A stretch of 64,000 nucleotides of DNA. Origin: DASYQD01 sp963837455. GTDB lineage: Bacteria; Acidobacteriota; Thermoanaerobaculia; Multivoradales; JAIOJS01. The translations under genes and the position numbers were made by a program. The stretch spans positions 439,322 to 503,321 of the forward strand of contig CAWINM010000002.1 in the NCBI GenBank assembly GCA_963837455.1. Reading direction: 5' to 3'. This document shows positions 27,401 through 37,900 of the stretch, piece after piece. Position 1 is the first letter of the stretch, and every line of letters begins with the position of its first letter. Under the pieces are notes generated by a model. The model did no database searches, had not been told where the DNA came from, and worked only from the letters and a program-made list of their open reading frames with translations.

Positions 27401-30400
27401 GGGAGACGTACGTGGGGTGCGGCGGAGCGATCGACGTGAGCGAGCGAGGGTATGGCCCGGGGGTGACGTACCCGGGTGCCGTGGTGTCCGGGGTGCAGGC
27501 AGGAGGGAGCCACCTTGGCGAAGGGGGACCCATCGTCGGTCGCGCAGTGGGGGAGACCTACGGGAGCGTGTAGCTCGCCGCGGGAGAACGGTGCGGGACC
27601 AGACTTCACGGCGCGAGGTGGCGGTGCGGTGCGAGTGGTGGCGGAGCGGGTGCAGGTGGACGGAGCGATTCGCGCCAACGGACAGAGCTTCAACCGTGGT
27701 GCAGCGGGGGGGTCGGTGTGGATCACGACAGGTGAGCTGTCGGGGAGTGGAGCGATCGAGGCGAAGGGCGGCAACGGGACGCTGGGCAGCGAGGGGTCAG
27801 GTGGTGGTGGAGCGATCGCGGTGGAGTACACGACGCTCGACGCAGGCTCGACGCTGCTCGATCACCTGCAGAGCTACGGCGGTTCGACGGGCACGACGGG
27901 CGGTGCGGGGACGGTGTACGTGCGGGGAGGGAGTGCGAGCACCTACGGTCAGCTGATCGTGGACAACGGTCTGGTGGGAGGCCGCCGTCGGACGGTGCTG
28001 CCGTCATTGGGCAGTGGCACGGCGGGATCGGGCAGTGGTGGGGCGACGCTGGTGACGGGGCGGAGCCGTGCGATCCCGGCGTACTTCGTGGGTCACTGGG
28101 TGGAGATCCGCAACACGTTGGGAGTGCTAGAGGGGACGTGGCGGATCGCTTCGATCGGCACCGATGGTCAGACGGTGGTCTTGGCGTCGAACGCCGGCGA
28201 GGCGGTGACGGTGGACGAGGGAGACGGCTGGCAAGGCGTGTACCGGTTCGACGAGTACACGGTGAAGGGTGACGTGCAGGTGGTGAGCGTGGATCCGATT
28301 CACGTGTACTCGGAGCAGGTGATCGCGGGGACGGTGGAAACAGATGCGATCTACGCCGACCGCCTGGTGGTCGCGCCTGGAGCGACGCTGACGCAGCATC
28401 TGACGGCGTCGTCGACGGCGGCGGAGAGCCTGACGATCGCGGTGCGGGAGCTTGTGGTGGAGGCGGGTGGAGCGATCGACGTGAGCGAGCGAGGGTATGG
28501 CCCGGGGGTGACGTACCCGGGTGCCGTGGTGTCCGGAGTGCAGGCAGGAGGGAGCCACCTTGGCGAAGGGGGACCCATCGTCGGTCGCGCAGTGGGGGAG
28601 ACCTACGGGAGCGTGAGCTCGCCGCGGGAGAACGGTGCGGGACCAGACTTCACGGCGCGAGGTGGCGGTGCGGTGCGAGTGGTGGCGGAGCGGGTGCAGG
28701 TGGACGGAGCGATTCGCGCCAACGGACAGAGCTTCAACCGTGGTGCAGCGGGGGGGTCGGTGTGGATCACGACAGGGGAGCTGTCGGGGAGTGGAGCGAT
28801 CGAGGCGAAGGGCGGCAACGGGACGCTGGGCAGCGAGGGGTCAGGTGGTGGTGGAGCGATCGCGGTGGAGTACACGACGCTCGACGCAGGCTCGACGCTG
28901 CTCGATCACCTGCAGAGCTACGGCGGTTCGACGGGCACGACGGGCGGTGCGGGGACGGTGTACGTGCGGGGAGGGAGTGCGAGCACCTACGGTCAGCTGA
29001 TCGTGGACAACGGTCTGGTGGGAGGCCGCCGTCGGACGGTGCTGCCGTCATTGGGCAGTGGCACGGCGGGATCGGGCAGTGGTGGGGCGACGCTGGTGAC
29101 GGGTCGGAGCCGTGCGATCCCGGCGTACTTCGTGGGTCACTGGGTGGAGATCCGCAATGGTGCTGGGGTGCTGGAGGGGACGTGGCGGATCGCTTCGATC
29201 GGCACCGATGGTCAGACGGTGGTCTTGGCGTCGAACGCCGGCGAGGCGGTGACGGTGGACGAGGGAGACGGCTGGCAGGGCGTGTACCGGTTCGACGAGT
29301 ACACGGTGAAGGGTGACGTGCAGGTGGTAAGCGCGGATCCGATTCACGTGTACTCGGAGCAGGTGATCGCGGGGACGGTGGAAACAGATGCGATCTACGC
29401 CGACCGCCTGGTGGTCGCGCCTGGAGCGACGCTGACGCAGCATCTGACGGCGTCGTCGACAGCGGCGGAGAGCCTGACGATCGCGGTGCGGGAGCTGGTG
29501 GTGGAGGCGGGCGGAGCGATCGACGTGAGCGAGCGAGGGTATGGCCCGGGGGTGACGTACCCGGGTGCCGTGGTGTCCGGGGTGCAGGCAGGAGGGAGCC
29601 ACCTTGGCGAAGGAGGTCCCATCGTCGGTCGCGCGGTGGGGGAGACCTACGGGAGCGTGAGCTCGCCACGAGAGAACGGTGCGGGACCAGACTTCACGGC
29701 GCGAGGTGGCGGTGCGGTGCGAGTGGTGGCGGAGCGGGTGCAGGTGGACGGAGCGATTCGCGCCAACGGACAGAGCTTCAACCGTGGTGCAGCGGGGGGG
29801 TCGGTGTGGATCACGACAGGTGAGCTGTCGGGGAGTGGAGCGATCGAGGCGAAGGGCGGCAACGGGACGCTGGGCAGCGAGGGGTCAGGTGGTGGTGGAG
29901 CGATCGCGGTGGAGTACACGACGCTCGACGCAGGCTCGACGCTGCTCGATCACCTGCAGAGCTACGGCGGTTCGACGGGCACAACAGGCGGTGCGGGGAC
30001 GGTGTACGTGCGGGGAGGGAGTGCGAGCACCTACGGTCAGCTGATCGTGGACAACGGTCTGGTGGGAGGCCACCGTCGGACGGTGCTGCCGTCGTTGGGC
30101 AGTGGCACGGCGGGATCGGGCAGTGGTGGGGCGACGCTGGTGACGGGGCGGAGCCGTGCGATCCCGGCGTACTTCGTGGGTCACTGGGTGGAGATCCGCA
30201 ACACGTTGGGAGTGCTAGAGGGGACGTGGCGGATCGCTTCGATCGGCACCGATGGTCAGACGGTGGTCTTGGCGTCGAACGCCGGCGAGGCGGTGACGGT
30301 GGACGAGGGAGACGGCTGGCAAGGCGTGTACCGGTTCGACGAGTACACGGTGAAGGGTGACGTGCAGGTGGTGAGCGTGGATCCGATTCACGTGTACTCG

Positions 30401-33400
30401 GAGCAGGTGATCGCGGGGACGGTGGAAACAGATGCGATCTACGCCGACCGCCTGGTGGTCGCGCCTGGAGCGACGCTGACGCAGCATCTGACGGCGTCGT
30501 CGACAGCGGCGGAGAGCCTGACGATCGCGGTGCGGGAGCTGGTGGTGGAGGCGGGCGGAGCGATCGACGTGAGCGAGCGAGGGTATGGCCCGGGGGTGAC
30601 GTACCCGGGTGCCGTGGTGTCCGGGGTGCAGGCAGGAGGGAGCCACCTTGGCGAAGGGGGACCCATCGTCAGTCGCGCAGTGGGGGAGACCTACGGGAGC
30701 GTGAGCTCGCCGCGGGAGAACGGAGCCGGTCCAGACTTCACGGCGCGAGGTGGTGGTGCGGTGCGTGTGATCGCGGAGCGGGTACAGGTGGACGGTGCGA
30801 TTCGCGCCAACGGACAGAGCTTCAACCGTGGTGCAGCGGGGGGGTCGGTGTGGATCACGACAGGGGAGCTGTCGGGGAGTGGAGCGATCGAGGCGAAGGG
30901 CGGCAACGGGACGCTGAGCAGCGAGGGGTCGGGTGGTGGTGGAGCGATCGCGGTGGAGTACACGACGCTCGACGCAGGCTCGACGCTGCTCGATCACCTG
31001 CAGAGCTACGGCGGTTCGACGGGCACGACAGGCGGTGCGGGGACGGTGTACGTGCGGGGAGGGAGTGCGAGCACCTACGGTCAGCTGATCGTGGACAACG
31101 GTCTGGTGGGAGGCCACCGTCGGACGGTGCTGCCGTCGTTGGGCAGTGGCACGGCGGGATCGGGCAGTGGTGGGGCGACGCTGGTGACGGGGCGGAGCCG
31201 TGCGATCCCGGCGTACTTCGTGGGTCACTGGGTGGAGATCCGCAACACGTTGGGAGTGCTAGAGGGGACGTGGCGGATCGCTTCGATCGGCACCGATGGT
31301 CAGACGGTGGTCTTGGCGTCGAACGCCGGCGAGGCGGTGACGGTGGACGAGGGAGACGGCTGGCAGGGCGTGTACCGGTTCGACGAGTACACGGTGAAGG
31401 GTGACGTGCAGGTGGTAAGCGCGGATCCGATCCACGTGTACTCGGAGCAGGTGATCACGGGGACGGTGGAAACAGATGCGATCTACGCCGACCGCCTGGT
31501 GGTCGCGCCTGGAGCGACGCTGACGCAGCATCTGACGGCGTCGTCGACGGCGGCGGAGAGCCTGACGATCGCGGTGCGGGAGCTGGTGGTGGAGGCGGGC
31601 GGAGCGATCGACGTGAGCGAGCGAGGGTATGGCCCGGGGGTGACGTACCCGGGTGCCGTGGTGTCCGGGGTGCAGGCAGGAGGGAGCCACCTTGGCGAAG
31701 GGGGACCCATCGTCGGTCGCGCAGTGGGGGAGACCTATGGGAGCGTGAGCTCGCCACGAGAGAACGGTGCGGGACCAGATTTCACGGCGCGAGGTGGCGG
31801 TGCGGTGCGAGTGGTGGCGGAGCGGGTGCAGGTGGACGGAGCGATTCGCGCCAACGGACAGAGCTTCAACCGTGGTGCAGCGGGGGGGTCGGTGTGGATC
31901 ACGACAGGTGAGCTGTCGGGGAGTGGAGCGATCGAGGCGAAGGGTGGCAACGGGACACTGGGCAGCGAGGGGTCAGGTGGTGGTGGAGCGATCGCGGTGG
32001 AGTACACGACGCTCGACGCAGGCTCGACGCTGCTCGATCACCTGCAGAGCTACGGCGGTTCGACGGGCACAACAGGCGGTGCCGGCACCATCTACCTCCA
32101 CGGCCCCGACTCCACCCTCGGCTCCCTCCTCGTCAGCAACGGCGCCGTCACCGGCAACCGCCGCACCGTCCTCCCCTCCCTCGGCCGCGGCATCGTCCAG
32201 GGCGCGTCAGCGGACGGCACCGTGCTCACCGGCCGCGACGCCAGCATCCCGGCCTACTTCGTGGGGCACTGGTTCGAGGTCGAGGGGCAGGACCGCTTCG
32301 TCAAGGGTGTCTGGCGTATCGCCAGCGTCGACGGCACGAGCGTCACGCTCGAGCCCAAGGCCGGGTATCCCTTCGACGTCATCGCCGCCGGCGATCGCTG
32401 GCGCGGCCTCTACCGGTTCGACGAGGTGACGGTGGCCAGCGGCTCGGTGCTGGTGTCGACCGACGCGATCATCCAGCTGGTCCCACCGTTGCCCGACACC
32501 AGCGTTGCCTTCCGTTCCGGCAAGGCCGTCGACGACGGCTCCGAGGCGATCTATGGCAACGACGAGGCGCCCGCCTGGGTCAAGGCCGACGTCTCGATCG
32601 CCGTCGGCTCGGTGCCCGGCTCGTACCGCATCGTTCTCGCACCCGGCGCGGTGAGCGACCCCGACGGCATCAGCGAGGTGCGCCTCACGAGCGGCGGGCG
32701 ATCTCTGGGCACGGCCTGGTCGGCCGAGGGGGCCGCCTTCCTCTGGTCCGGCTACCCCGGACAGCTGCTGCACCTGGTCGCTATCGACGCGCACTCCCGG
32801 GTGCAGCGCGCCGGCTGGCTGGAGCTGCCGCCGCTGCCGACGGGAGATGGCTGGCCGCCGCAGCTCGAGCTCGGCGCCGGCGTGACGCCGCGCGCGGCGA
32901 GCGCCAACGCCGATTGGCTGGGGATCGGCGACGAGGGGATCTGGTTCTACGGTAGCGGCGCGCAGCCGGTGGTGTCGCTGCCGCCGCACGAGGAGGGTGA
33001 GCGCGTCGTCGACCTCGCCGCGGACGGCGATCGGTTCCTCGTCGCCACCGATCGGCGGATCGACGAGATCGACCTCGCCACGCCGGCGGTGAGCTCGGTG
33101 CCGATCGCTTCGGGGCGCGTGCTCGACCTCGCCGCCGGCAGCGGCGAGGCGGTCGTGCTGCTCACCGACGACGGTGATTCGGGGCAGCCGGTGTTGCGGT
33201 TGGCGCAGGTGTCGACGCCGGCGAGCGGCGCGCCGAGCCTCCTCGGCCCCAGCGAGCTTGCGCTGCCCATCCTCAGCGAACCACGCCTCGAGCGCACGAG
33301 TGGGGCGGTGCACCTCTTCGGTCTCGACGCCGACGGACAGGGGATCCTCTACACCTGGCCCGCGAGCGCGCTCGGTGAGCTGCTCGGGGCAGAGCCCACC

Positions 33401-33799
33401 GTCTTCGAGCTGCCGGGTGGCTGGCGCGGGGTGGGGGCATGGCAGGAGGGCGCTGTTCTCCTCGCACCGCAGGCGGTGCGGCTGCTGCGCTACGGCGCGG
33501 CGGGTTGGAGCGAGGTGGCGCGCATCGACCTCGACGCGGAGCCGGTCGCCGCCGCCGTCGCCGGCTCGCGGCTGGTGGTCCTGGTGCCGGGGGAGATCAG
33601 GGTGTACGACCTCGGCGATCCGGCGGCGCCGGTGCTCGCCGCCAGCTACCCGGGCGCCTCCTACCGGGCGATCGAGCCGCTGCCGGATGGTGACGTGCTG
33701 CTCTGGTCGCCGCCGCTCGCCGCACCGCCACTGCGGTGGGACCCGGCGACTGCCGTGCCCGGGAGCGGCTTCACCACCGTGATCGACGGGCTGCCTTGA
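15455..33799 (+). CDS. Giant secreted multidomain protein (carboxypeptidase-regulatory, Ig-like, Gly-rich repeat); frame broken by many indels
   Basis: I read this as one gene of about 18.3 kb (~6,100 aa). It starts at TTG 15455 behind GGGAGGAAG and opens with a signal peptide (RRRLLLAVAGSLALLGGV). Domain order: N-terminal beta-rich region; carboxypeptidase-regulatory-like repeats (~18.3-21.9 kb); Big_5-like segments (~22.0-22.5 kb); a Gly-rich module (~24.5-25.0 kb); Ig-like array (~25.9-27.2 kb); 1,044-bp tandem repeats (27.4-32.1 kb); and a propeller-like C-terminus (~32.5-33.8 kb). Between 15.7 and 25.7 kb the protein signal changes frame repeatedly, while each segment stays clean and continues the previous one. 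This suggests assembly indels or recent decay rather than many small genes. No anchor or enzyme motif is visible; a cell-surface or secreted structural role is inferred. The next gene starts 22 bp downstream. Confidence 0.6.
18345..21900 (+). other. Carboxypeptidase-regulatory-like beta-sandwich array within the giant gene
   Basis: Repeated segments follow the pattern of a small beta-sandwich with a G-x-V start and a DADGRFR-type turn: VTGKVVRGTGEPVAGAKVQL, VAGVVVGATTGEAIAG, GIDGVVLDPLGRPFAGAEVV, VAGQVVGVDGITPVPDVEV, each followed by TDGLGRFRF, AADGSFSFPDLPV or TDADGRFRYELV. This matches the CarboxypepD_reg family. The segments are spread over three frames because of indels. Confidence 0.7.
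24500..25030 (+). other. Gly-rich module, diverged relative of the 348-aa repeat
   Basis: After frame correction this stretch reads AEPRAGGSHGGAGWFGS, GGAVRLTAARLEGSG and GGGGGGRIAISY. It follows the same plan as the tandem repeat (GGSHLGEGG, GGAVRVVAERVQVDG, GGGGAIAVEY). It is therefore an older copy of that module, separated from the tandem array by the Ig-like region. Confidence 0.6.
27426..32083 (+). repeat. 1,044-bp (348-aa) tandem repeat, about 4.5 near-identical copies
   Basis: Copies begin with AGCGATCGACGTGAGCGAGC at 27426, 28471, 29515, 30559 and 31603; the last is partial and diverges after about 32083. Each unit encodes AIDVSERGYGPGVTYPG, a Gly-rich segment (GAAGGSVWITTGELSGSGAI, SEGSGGGGAIAVEYTTLDAG) and a beta-rich second half (FVGHWVEIRN, GTWRIASIGTDGQ). 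Copies differ at only a few codons, such as GRRRTVL versus GHRRTVL or RNTLGV versus RNGAGV. Variants are shared between copies in a patchwork, suggesting gene conversion. Copy 1 is 1,045 bp because of an extra T at 27569, which makes an in-frame TAG. A diverged half-unit (about 32.1-32.5 kb) follows. The Gly-rich half could form a right-handed beta-helix. Confidence 0.97.
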
Positions 33800-33821
33800 T
33801 CGCCGAGCAAGGAGCGTGACG

Positions 33822-34886
33822 ATGACGTCTCACCGCCTCCCGTTCGATCGCCGGCGCGGCGCCGTGACCCACGGCCCGCGGAGGACGCGCAGACTCGGGC
33901 CTCGCGGCCGCGCCCTGCTGTCGCTGCTCGCCCTCGCCGCGCCGCCCCTCCTCGCGCAGCCGGGTCCGCTCTTCCCGCAGCCCTTCCGGGTCGAGCACCA
34001 CCTCGTCCAGCTCGACGGCGACGGCAGCCGCTTCGTCGGCCAGTCGATCGTCGACACCTACGGCGGTTCCTGGATCGTCTCCGAGCGACCCGATGGCAGC
34101 CGCGTGATCGTCGATCTGGTCCGCCGCGAGATCACCGAGGTGCGCCGCGCGAAGGGCAGCTACTGGACGGTGAGCTTCGATCGCCTGGCCGAGCTCCAGG
34201 CGCGGTTGCAGCGGGCGCAGGGGCTCTCCGGAACGGCAAGGACCGCTGGCGATGACGTCGCAGCGGCGACGCGTGCCGGCACGCAGGCGACCGTGCCGAG
34301 CCCGGCGACGCCTGCCGCAGCGCGCAGCGCCGACGAGCTCGTGGTGACCGAGGTCCCCGCGGCAGAGGAGAGGGCGTCGCGCGTGGGTGGCCCCACCGAT
34401 GCCGCGGGCGCAGCGTTGATCGCCCGCGCCGGCGTCGAGCACCTTCGCGTGGAGCGCCGCGACGACCCCGAGGGCGCTGGGCTCGACGTGTGGCTCGATC
34501 CCAGCGTACGCCTGACGACGGCGGCGCAGGCTGCCCTCGGCGCCCTCGAGTCGCAGGTGCTGACGGCGCGCGCTCCGGCGGCGGCGGGGAAGGCGTCGGC
34601 GGCGAGCTCGCCCTCGCGCTACCTCGCGGCGGCACGCACCCGGGCGGGCGGTGCGGTGCCGATCCGGACCGTCCGATCGCTGAAGACCTCCGCCACGGGC
34701 GCGGCGATGGGGAGCGTGGAGGACGTCGCCACCCGGCTCGAGCCGCTCGAGCGTTTCCCGGGCGAGCTGGTCGAGATCCCGGAGGGGCTGCGGCGAGTGC
34801 CGCACCCGCTCGAGGCGACCGTGCGGTTCCTCGAGGAGGAGGCGGTGCGCAACGCGCAGATGGCGGGAGCTGCCAGCCCCCAATGA
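33822..34886 (+). CDS. Secreted protein of unknown function between the two giant genes
   Basis: This is a 354-aa protein. ATG 33822 is chosen because AAGGAG lies 7 nt upstream; a GTG two codons earlier is too close to that site. A basic N-region is followed by a hydrophobic signal (ALLSLLALAAPPLLA) and a cleavage-like AQP. The mature protein begins with a compact beta-rich domain (FRVEHHLVQLDGDGSRFVGQ, DTYGGSWIVSERPDGSRVIV) and continues with a long Ala/Thr-rich, probably disordered middle and a C-terminal segment rich in Glu and Arg. I do not recognise the family. It begins 22 bp after the first giant gene and ends 49 bp before the second, so all three are probably co-transcribed. A periplasmic or outer-surface helper for export or assembly of the giant proteins is possible but unsupported. 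Unlike its neighbours it has no frame break. Confidence 0.8.
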   Translation: MTSHRLPFDRRRGAVTHGPRRTRRLGPRGRALLSLLALAAPPLLAQPGPLFPQPFRVEHHLVQLDGDGSRFVGQSIVDTYGGSWIVSERPDGSRVIVDLVRREITEVRRAKGSYWTVSFDRLAELQARLQRAQGLSGTARTAGDDVAAATRAGTQATVPSPATPAAARSADELVVTEVPAAEERASRVGGPTDAAGAALIARAGVEHLRVERRDDPEGAGLDVWLDPSVRLTTAAQAALGALESQVLTARAPAAAGKASAASSPSRYLAAARTRAGGAVPIRTVRSLKTSATGAAMGSVEDVATRLEPLERFPGELVEIPEGLRRVPHPLEATVRFLEEEAVRNAQMAGAASPQ

Positions 34887-34935
34887 GCGCCGCGCTCGCG
34901 GTGGATGACATCGATGCATCGCGTGGAGTGTCGAC

Positions 34936-37900
34936 ATGTTGCGTGAGCTTGGCCGCTTCGCGGCGTCGGAGAAGGGACGATTCATGAGCCAGCGATCTGG
35001 GCGTCGCCCACGGGCCAGCGAGCCAGGGCGGCGAAGCGAGGCAAACGGGCCAACCGAGCCCGATCGGGCGACCGAGGCCGACCGGGTGATCCGGCAAAGC
35101 TGGGTGGGCAAGCCGATTGCCGCCGCGGGGACCGCTGGGATGAGAGCGCTCGCGCATCGCCCCAGTCCCACGCATCGCCCCGGTATCGAGCACCACCCTT
35201 GCACCGGCAGCGAGCACGCCCCCGGCACCGCGGGTCACCCAGGCACCGCGCAACGCCCCGACACCGCGGTTCACCCAGGCATCGTGCGTCACCCAGGCAA
35301 CGCGCGTCGTGTCGGCAGCGGGCCTCGCTCGAGCGCGGCACCTCGCTTCACGCTGGTGCGTCGCGCCTGGGCGCTCTCCTCCGTCCTCGCCCTGGCGCTC
35401 CCCCTCGCCGCGCTGCCGGCGCCGGCGACCTTCGACCTCCCCACCGACCTCGCCTCCTATGCAGTCCTCTCCTGCCAGGACATGCAGATGTCGGGCAACC
35501 CCTCGATCACCTCGGAGGGGGTCGGCGGCACCGCCGCCTCCACCGACAAGGCCAACATCCGCAGCAACGGCAACGTCACGCTGTCGGGCAACCCGGTGGT
35601 GCGCGGGGACGTCGTGGCCGGCCCCGGCAAGCGGGTGATCGTCTCCGGGCATCCGACCATCACCGGCCAGCAGCTGGTGTCGCCCACACCCTTCGACTGC
35701 GCGCCGATCGACCTCGCGGCCCTGCGCACCCAGCTGCAGGCGCACAACGACAACGCCCTCGTGCCGCTTACCGACCACGGCCACCCCGGTCTCGGCGGCA
35801 CCGGTGGCAACTCGATCACGCTGTCGGGGAACGACGGTCTCACCCTGCCGGCGGGCACCTACCTGCTCACCAACATCACCCTATCGGGGAACACGCAGAT
35901 CCGTGTCTCCGGACAGGTGCGCATCCTGGTGACAGGCAGCGTCGCCATCTCCGGCAACAGCAACCTCAACAACAACGGCAACCCCTTCCAGCTCCGCCTG
36001 TGGAGCCAGGGGGCGGTGGCGGTCTCCTCGCAGTCGAACCTCTACGCCTACATCTACGCGCCCACCGCGGCGGTGACGCTCTCCGGCGGCATGAGCGTGG
36101 TGGGAGCGATCCAGACCCGATCGCTGTCGCTCTCGGGCGGCGTGCACATTCGCCGCGTGCTCGACGACGCGCCGGCGCAGGTGACGCTCACCGCGCCCAC
36201 CGAGGGTCAGAGCGTGCCGCGCTGCGAGGTCACCGTCAGCGGCACCGTCGCCGACGCCGAGGGGCCTGTCGAGCTCGAGGTCAACGGTGCCGCCGTGACA
36301 CCGGAGGCCGATGGCAGCTTCATCACCACCGTCAGCCTGGCGACCGCCGATCCCGGGCTGGTGGAGGTCGTCGCCACCGACACCGGCGGCAACGTCACGC
36401 GGGTCACGGTGCGGGTCACGGTGGTGCCGCCGACGGTGGCGCTCACCTCACCGGTGCCAGGGTCGCTGGTGGCGGCGCGGCTCGTCGACCTCGCGGGGAC
36501 TTCCGGGAACGCCACCGCGGTGTCGGTCGACGGCACTGCGGCGATCGTCCCGGGGGACGGCACCTTCCATCTCGACGGCTTCGACCTCGGTCCCGACGAC
36601 GGGCTGGTCACGCTGTCGCTGGTGGCGAGCCACTGCGCCGGCCAGGCCTCCGCCACCGTCGTGCTCGACCTCGACACCAGGGCGCCGGTGGTGGCCATCG
36701 ACAGCCCCGCCGCGGGCGACGCTCCTCGGCAGCAGCCCGATCGCGGTCAGCGGGACGGTCGACGACGCGCATCTCGCGTCCGTCGACGTCAACGGCGTCA
36801 CCGCCACCGTCGCCGGCGGTCGCTTCACCGCCGACGCCGTGCCGCTCGGCGAGGGGACAACGACCTCGCCGCGGTGGCCACCGACGCGCTCGGCCGCTCC
36901 ACCACCTCGGCCGCCGTCACCGTCGAGCTCGACAGCACGGCGCCGACGGCCGCCATCACCGCGCCGGCGAGCGGCGCCGTGGTGAGCGACGCCGACGGTG
37001 ACCGTCGGCCGGTACCGTCGCCGATTCCCAACCTTGCCAGCGTGGCCGTCGACGGCGTCGTCGCCAGCGTCAGCGGCTACCACTTCATGGCGACGGCGGC
37101 AGCCTCGCCGAAGGGGACAACTTCCTCGTCGCCACCGCGCTCGACGCGGCTGGATCACCACGCGACTCCCGTCGGTGGTGGTGGTCCTCGACACGCTGCC
37201 GCCGGCGGTGCCATCGACACGGCGACGCTGCCCTCGCTCACCGGCGACGCCGCGGTCTCGTCAGCGGCACTGTCGACGATCCGCACCTGGCGAGGGTGAC
37301 GGTGAACGGCGTCGTCGCCACCGTCGTCGACGGCCAGCTGGTCGCCGAAGGCGTGCCCCTGGCAAGAGGGGCCCAACGTGCTCGCCGCGCACGCCGTGGA
37401 CAGCCTGGGGCACGAGGCCGACTCGGCGCCGGCGACGGTGACGCGGGACACGCTGCCGCCCGAGGTGACGATCATCGAGCCGGTGGCCGACGCGCAGCTC
37501 GACAGCCAGACGGTGACGGTCCGCGGCACGGTCGCTGACCCCCACCTCGACCGTGTGACCGTGGGGGCGGTGGAGGCGGTGGTGGAGGGGGACGAGGGCA
37601 GCGCTCCCCGCGCCTGGACCGCCACCGGCGTCGGCCTGCCGGAAGGCGACGCCGAGATCATCGCCCACGCCGTCGACACCCTCGGCCACGCCAGCTGACT
37701 CGCCGGCGGTGGCGGTGGTCGTCGACACGCTGCCGCCGGTCGTGCGGCTCGACCGCCCGCCTGGACCCGCTGGTGGGCACGGCCACGGTGACGGTGACGG
37801 GCACGGTGGAGGAGCCCCACCTCGACACCGTCACGTCGCCGGGATCGCCGCCGACGCCGAGGGCCGACGGCACCTTCAGCGTCGCCGACGTGCCGCTGAG

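Noticed and set aside
27426..32083. CRISPR array or rearrangement cassette
   Set aside because: Units are kilobase-sized, coding and contiguous with no spacers.
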